Shown: piece by piece, positions 4,923 through 6,432 of the stretch
Position numbering within the stretch: position 1 is the first letter of the stretch
How the letters are laid out: each line of letters starts with the position of its first letter
Assembly (NCBI GenBank): GCA_002452635.1
Contig: DKEU01000032.1
Coordinates: 10,341 to 16,772 of the forward strand
DNA length: 6,432 nt
Reading direction: 5' to 3'
Origin: Desulfovibrionaceae bacterium UBA6814
GTDB taxonomy: Bacteria > Desulfobacterota > Desulfovibrionia > Desulfovibrionales > Desulfovibrionaceae
Notes under the pieces: model-generated
Seen by the model: the letters and a program-made list of their open reading frames with translations, nothing else
The model's database searches: none
Told to the model about the DNA's origin: nothing
Program-made: the position numbers and the translations under genes

Positions 4923-5567
4923 TTACGGCCTCGCGGGTTTGCGGCAGAGGTACATGGCCCGGTAGGCGGGCTCGCGGTCCTCGATCACCGCAAAGTGGTG
5001 GTTGAAGAAGGAGCTGATGGAGTGGCGAAGGTCCTTGCCCACCCCGTGCATGAGCAGCATCATGGCGGTCCAGGAGGGCAGGCTGGCGCTGGGCCGGCGC
5101 TCGAAGGCCAGGCCCAGGGCGGTGAGCACGGCCTCCACCTCGGCGGGGTCGGGCAGGACCAGGTCCAGGTGCTCGGCCAGCCAGGCCGAGCCGGTGGTCT
5201 CGAACACGAAGCGTTCGGCCTCGGCCGCCGCGGGCACCGGGAAGCAGAGCACGAAGCCCCGCCGGCTCACCCGGGCCAGTTCGGCCAGGAGGAAGGTGCG
5301 GTCCGCGGGGGCCACGTGCTCCAGCACGTCCAGGGCCGCGGCCGCGTCCACGGCCCCGTCGGCCAGGGGCAGGCCCGCGCCGCGGGTGACCATGCCGTCG
5401 TAGGCGTGCACCGCGCAGCCCGGCAGGAAGGCGGCGAAGGCCGCGTCGTGCCCGCCCACGTCCAGCACCGTGGCCCCGGGGGCGGAGCCCAAAAGCCCGC
5501 CGAGCAGCTCGGCGGCCAGGCGGAAGCGCTGGAAGCGGTCGAAGTACAGGTCGTGCTGTGGATGCAT
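4923..5567 (-). CDS. Class I SAM-dependent methyltransferase, substrate unknown
   Basis: The product is a 214-aa methyltransferase of the Methyltransf_11 type. Motif I is at 34-41 (VLDVGGHD, in place of the usual VLDxGCGxG), an acidic post-I region follows near Asp57, and the motif corresponding to post-II is at 79-85 (LDVLEHV). Residues 100-110 (RVSRRGFVLCFP) match the strand after it. The C-terminal part (150-214) is less conserved and probably sets substrate choice, which I cannot tell. I chose the ATG at 5567 because it has the best ribosome binding site in the window, AAAGGAGG with a five-base spacer; the open frame continues upstream to 6404 only as antisense of asnS. It ends one base before ftsY, an arrangement suggesting coupled expression. 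It need not act on SRP; gene order alone does not show that. Confidence 0.88.
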   Translation of the reverse strand: MHPQHDLYFDRFQRFRLAAELLGGLLGSAPGATVLDVGGHDAAFAAFLPGCAVHAYDGMVTRGAGLPLADGAVDAAAALDVLEHVAPADRTFLLAELARVSRRGFVLCFPVPAAAEAERFVFETTGSAWLAEHLDLVLPDPAEVEAVLTALGLAFERRPSASLPSWTAMMLLMHGVGKDLRHSISSFFNHHFAVIEDREPAYRAMYLCRKPARP

Positions 5568-5572
5568 GGGCT

Positions 5573-5580
5573 CCTCCTTT
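5573..5580 (-). promoter_or_regulatory. Strong Shine-Dalgarno sequence that fixes the methyltransferase start
   Basis: The minus strand reads AAAGGAGG five bases before the ATG at 5567, near-perfect complementarity to the 16S rRNA 3' end. It rules out the much longer open frame extending to 6404. The two leading A residues overlap one arm of the 5579-5597 hairpin. Confidence 0.85.
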
Positions 5581-5597
5581 GCCCAGAAGAGGGGCAA
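5579..5597 (-). other. Hairpin in the methyltransferase leader next to the ribosome binding site
   Basis: TTGCCC (minus strand, 5592-5597) pairs with GGGCAA (5579-5584) around a seven-base loop, giving a perfect 6-bp stem directly before the ribosome binding site. The GGGC of this stem could instead pair with GCCC at 5568-5571, placing AAAGGAGGA in a nine-base loop. The two folds exclude each other. The stems are short, so this may be chance in GC-rich DNA. I found no convincing -35/-10 pair in the 5568-5702 region for either divergent gene. Confidence 0.4.
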
Positions 5598-5702
5598 GGT
5601 CAAGTCGCCCGCGCGGCCTTGCAAAAGTGTCGGGAAAGGGGCAGGAAGGAGCCGGTCCCGGGGCGTGTCCCTGGCAAGAAGTTCAATCATCACGAGGGAA
5701 TC

Positions 5703-6432
5703 ATGCGCGTGATTTCGGTCAAGGCCGCGCTGGCCGCGGACGCCCCCCGGACCGGGGTGCGGGTGCAGGGCTGGGTGCGCACCAAGCGCGACGGCAAGGG
5801 TTTCGCCTTCCTGGAGGTCAACGACGGCTCCTGCCTCAAGAATCTTCAGGTGGTGGTGGACGACGGCGTGGTTGACCCGGCGGTGCTGGTCCAGGCGGCC
5901 ACCGGCGCGGCCGTGGCCGTGGACGGCGACCTGGTGGAGTCCCCGGGCAAGGGCCAGCAGTGGGAGATGAAGGCCACGGGCCTGGCGGTGGTGGGCGGCG
6001 CGGACCAGGAGGCCTACCCGCTCCAGAAGAAGCGCCACTCCGACGAGTTCCTGCGCACCATCGCGCACCTGCGGCCGCGCACCAACAAGTTCGGGGCGCT
6101 CTTCCGCATCCGCTCGGAGCTGTCCTTCGCGGTGCACGAGTTCTTCCGCTCCCGGGGCTTCGTGTACCTGCACACCCCGCTGCTCACGGGCTCGGACTGC
6201 GAGGGCGCGGGCGAGCTCTTCCGGGTCACCACCCAGCCGCGCGAGGCCGCGCCCGCCCCCAAGGCGGACGAGGACTTCTTCGGCCAGGACGCCTTCCTCA
6301 CCGTGTCCGGCCAGCTCTCGGCCGAGGCCTTTGCCCAGGCCCTGGGCAAGGTCTACACCTTCGGCCCGACCTTCCGCGCCGAGAACAGCAACACCACGCG
6401 CCATCTGGCCGAGTTCTGGATGATCGAGCCGG
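5703..6432 (+). CDS. asnS: Asparaginyl-tRNA synthetase, N-terminal half (partial)
   Basis: The window holds 243 codons of AsnRS, which charges tRNA-Asn with asparagine in the cytoplasm; the right edge cuts it at about half of the usual 460 residues. Residues 18-100 are the OB-fold anticodon-binding domain (VRVQGWVRTKRDGKGFAF, then DGSCLKNLQVVV). The class II catalytic core follows: HLRPRTN at 122-128, the AsnRS-specific SDCEGAGELFRVT at 164-176, FFGQDAFLTVSGQL at 192-205, and motif 2 at 218-241 (FGPTFRAENSNTTRHLAEFW). The SDCEGAG and VSGQL blocks separate it from AspRS. The ATG at 5703 has GAGGG four bases upstream, and the start aligns with E. coli AsnRS. It is divergent from the methyltransferase-ftsY pair across 135 bases. 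Its presence means the organism can make Asn-tRNA directly, without depending on GatCAB for it. Confidence 0.97.
   Translation, partial: MRVISVKAALAADAPRTGVRVQGWVRTKRDGKGFAFLEVNDGSCLKNLQVVVDDGVVDPAVLVQAATGAAVAVDGDLVESPGKGQQWEMKATGLAVVGGADQEAYPLQKKRHSDEFLRTIAHLRPRTNKFGALFRIRSELSFAVHEFFRSRGFVYLHTPLLTGSDCEGAGELFRVTTQPREAAPAPKADEDFFGQDAFLTVSGQLSAEAFAQALGKVYTFGPTFRAENSNTTRHLAEFWMIEP

Noticed and set aside
3086..5005. Plus-strand open frame of 639 codons antisense to ftsY
   Set aside because: The product is a His/Gly/Leu/Gln-rich repeat-like string typical of the reverse frame of a high-GC gene; it spans ftsY and three intergenic or gene boundaries.
5619..5647. TTGCAA as a -35 box for asnS
   Set aside because: No -10-like hexamer lies 16-18 bases downstream; the sequence there is CAGGAA or similar.
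5568..6404. Minus-strand open frame continuing upstream from the methyltransferase to 6404, giving a 493-aa product
   Set aside because: The extra part is antisense to asnS, has low-complexity Gly/Arg/Val/His composition, and the real start has a near-perfect ribosome binding site at 5573-5580.

Overview
The window reads as ordinary chromosomal DNA from a high-GC Gram-negative bacterium. Evidence for Gram-negative is a lipobox lipoprotein and Sec-exported proteins. The gene set (zinc-ribbon/YIP1 protein, FtsY with a Pro/Ala-rich N-terminus, AsnRS, SAM methyltransferase) and the codon use suggest a deltaproteobacterium of Desulfovibrionaceae type. That placement is inference from style, not from a marker gene. 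No tRNA, rRNA, CRISPR array, insertion sequence or phage gene was seen. The first 22 bases are an unbroken G run, probably a contig-end sequencing artefact.

Layout, left to right. Seven of the eight genes lie on the minus strand, so they are transcribed right to left. Positions 1-115 hold the first codons of an exported protein that runs off the left edge, with its own promoter (187-215). A clear intrinsic terminator (229-271) separates it from an envelope-type gene string. Read in the direction of transcription, that string is a zinc-ribbon/YIP1 membrane protein (2597-1482), a 123-aa helical protein three bases later (1478-1107), and a 238-aa lipoprotein (1015-299). Upstream of it is a two-gene unit: a 75-aa basic protein (3427-3200) followed by a 164-aa nucleotidyltransferase (3174-2680). 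This unit appears to start from its own promoter (3434-3462), placed so that the mRNA would be leaderless. Further right is a tightly coupled pair, a class I SAM methyltransferase (5567-4923) then ftsY (4921-3530). A 135-bp divergent intergenic region leads to asnS on the plus strand, cut by the right edge.

How the genes relate. FtsY and AsnRS are housekeeping (membrane targeting and translation). The YIP1, helical and lipoprotein genes look like one transcription unit acting at the cell envelope; its function is unknown. The small protein plus nucleotidyltransferase is the most accessory-looking part and the best candidate for a little-described module. Nothing in the window proves a new system.
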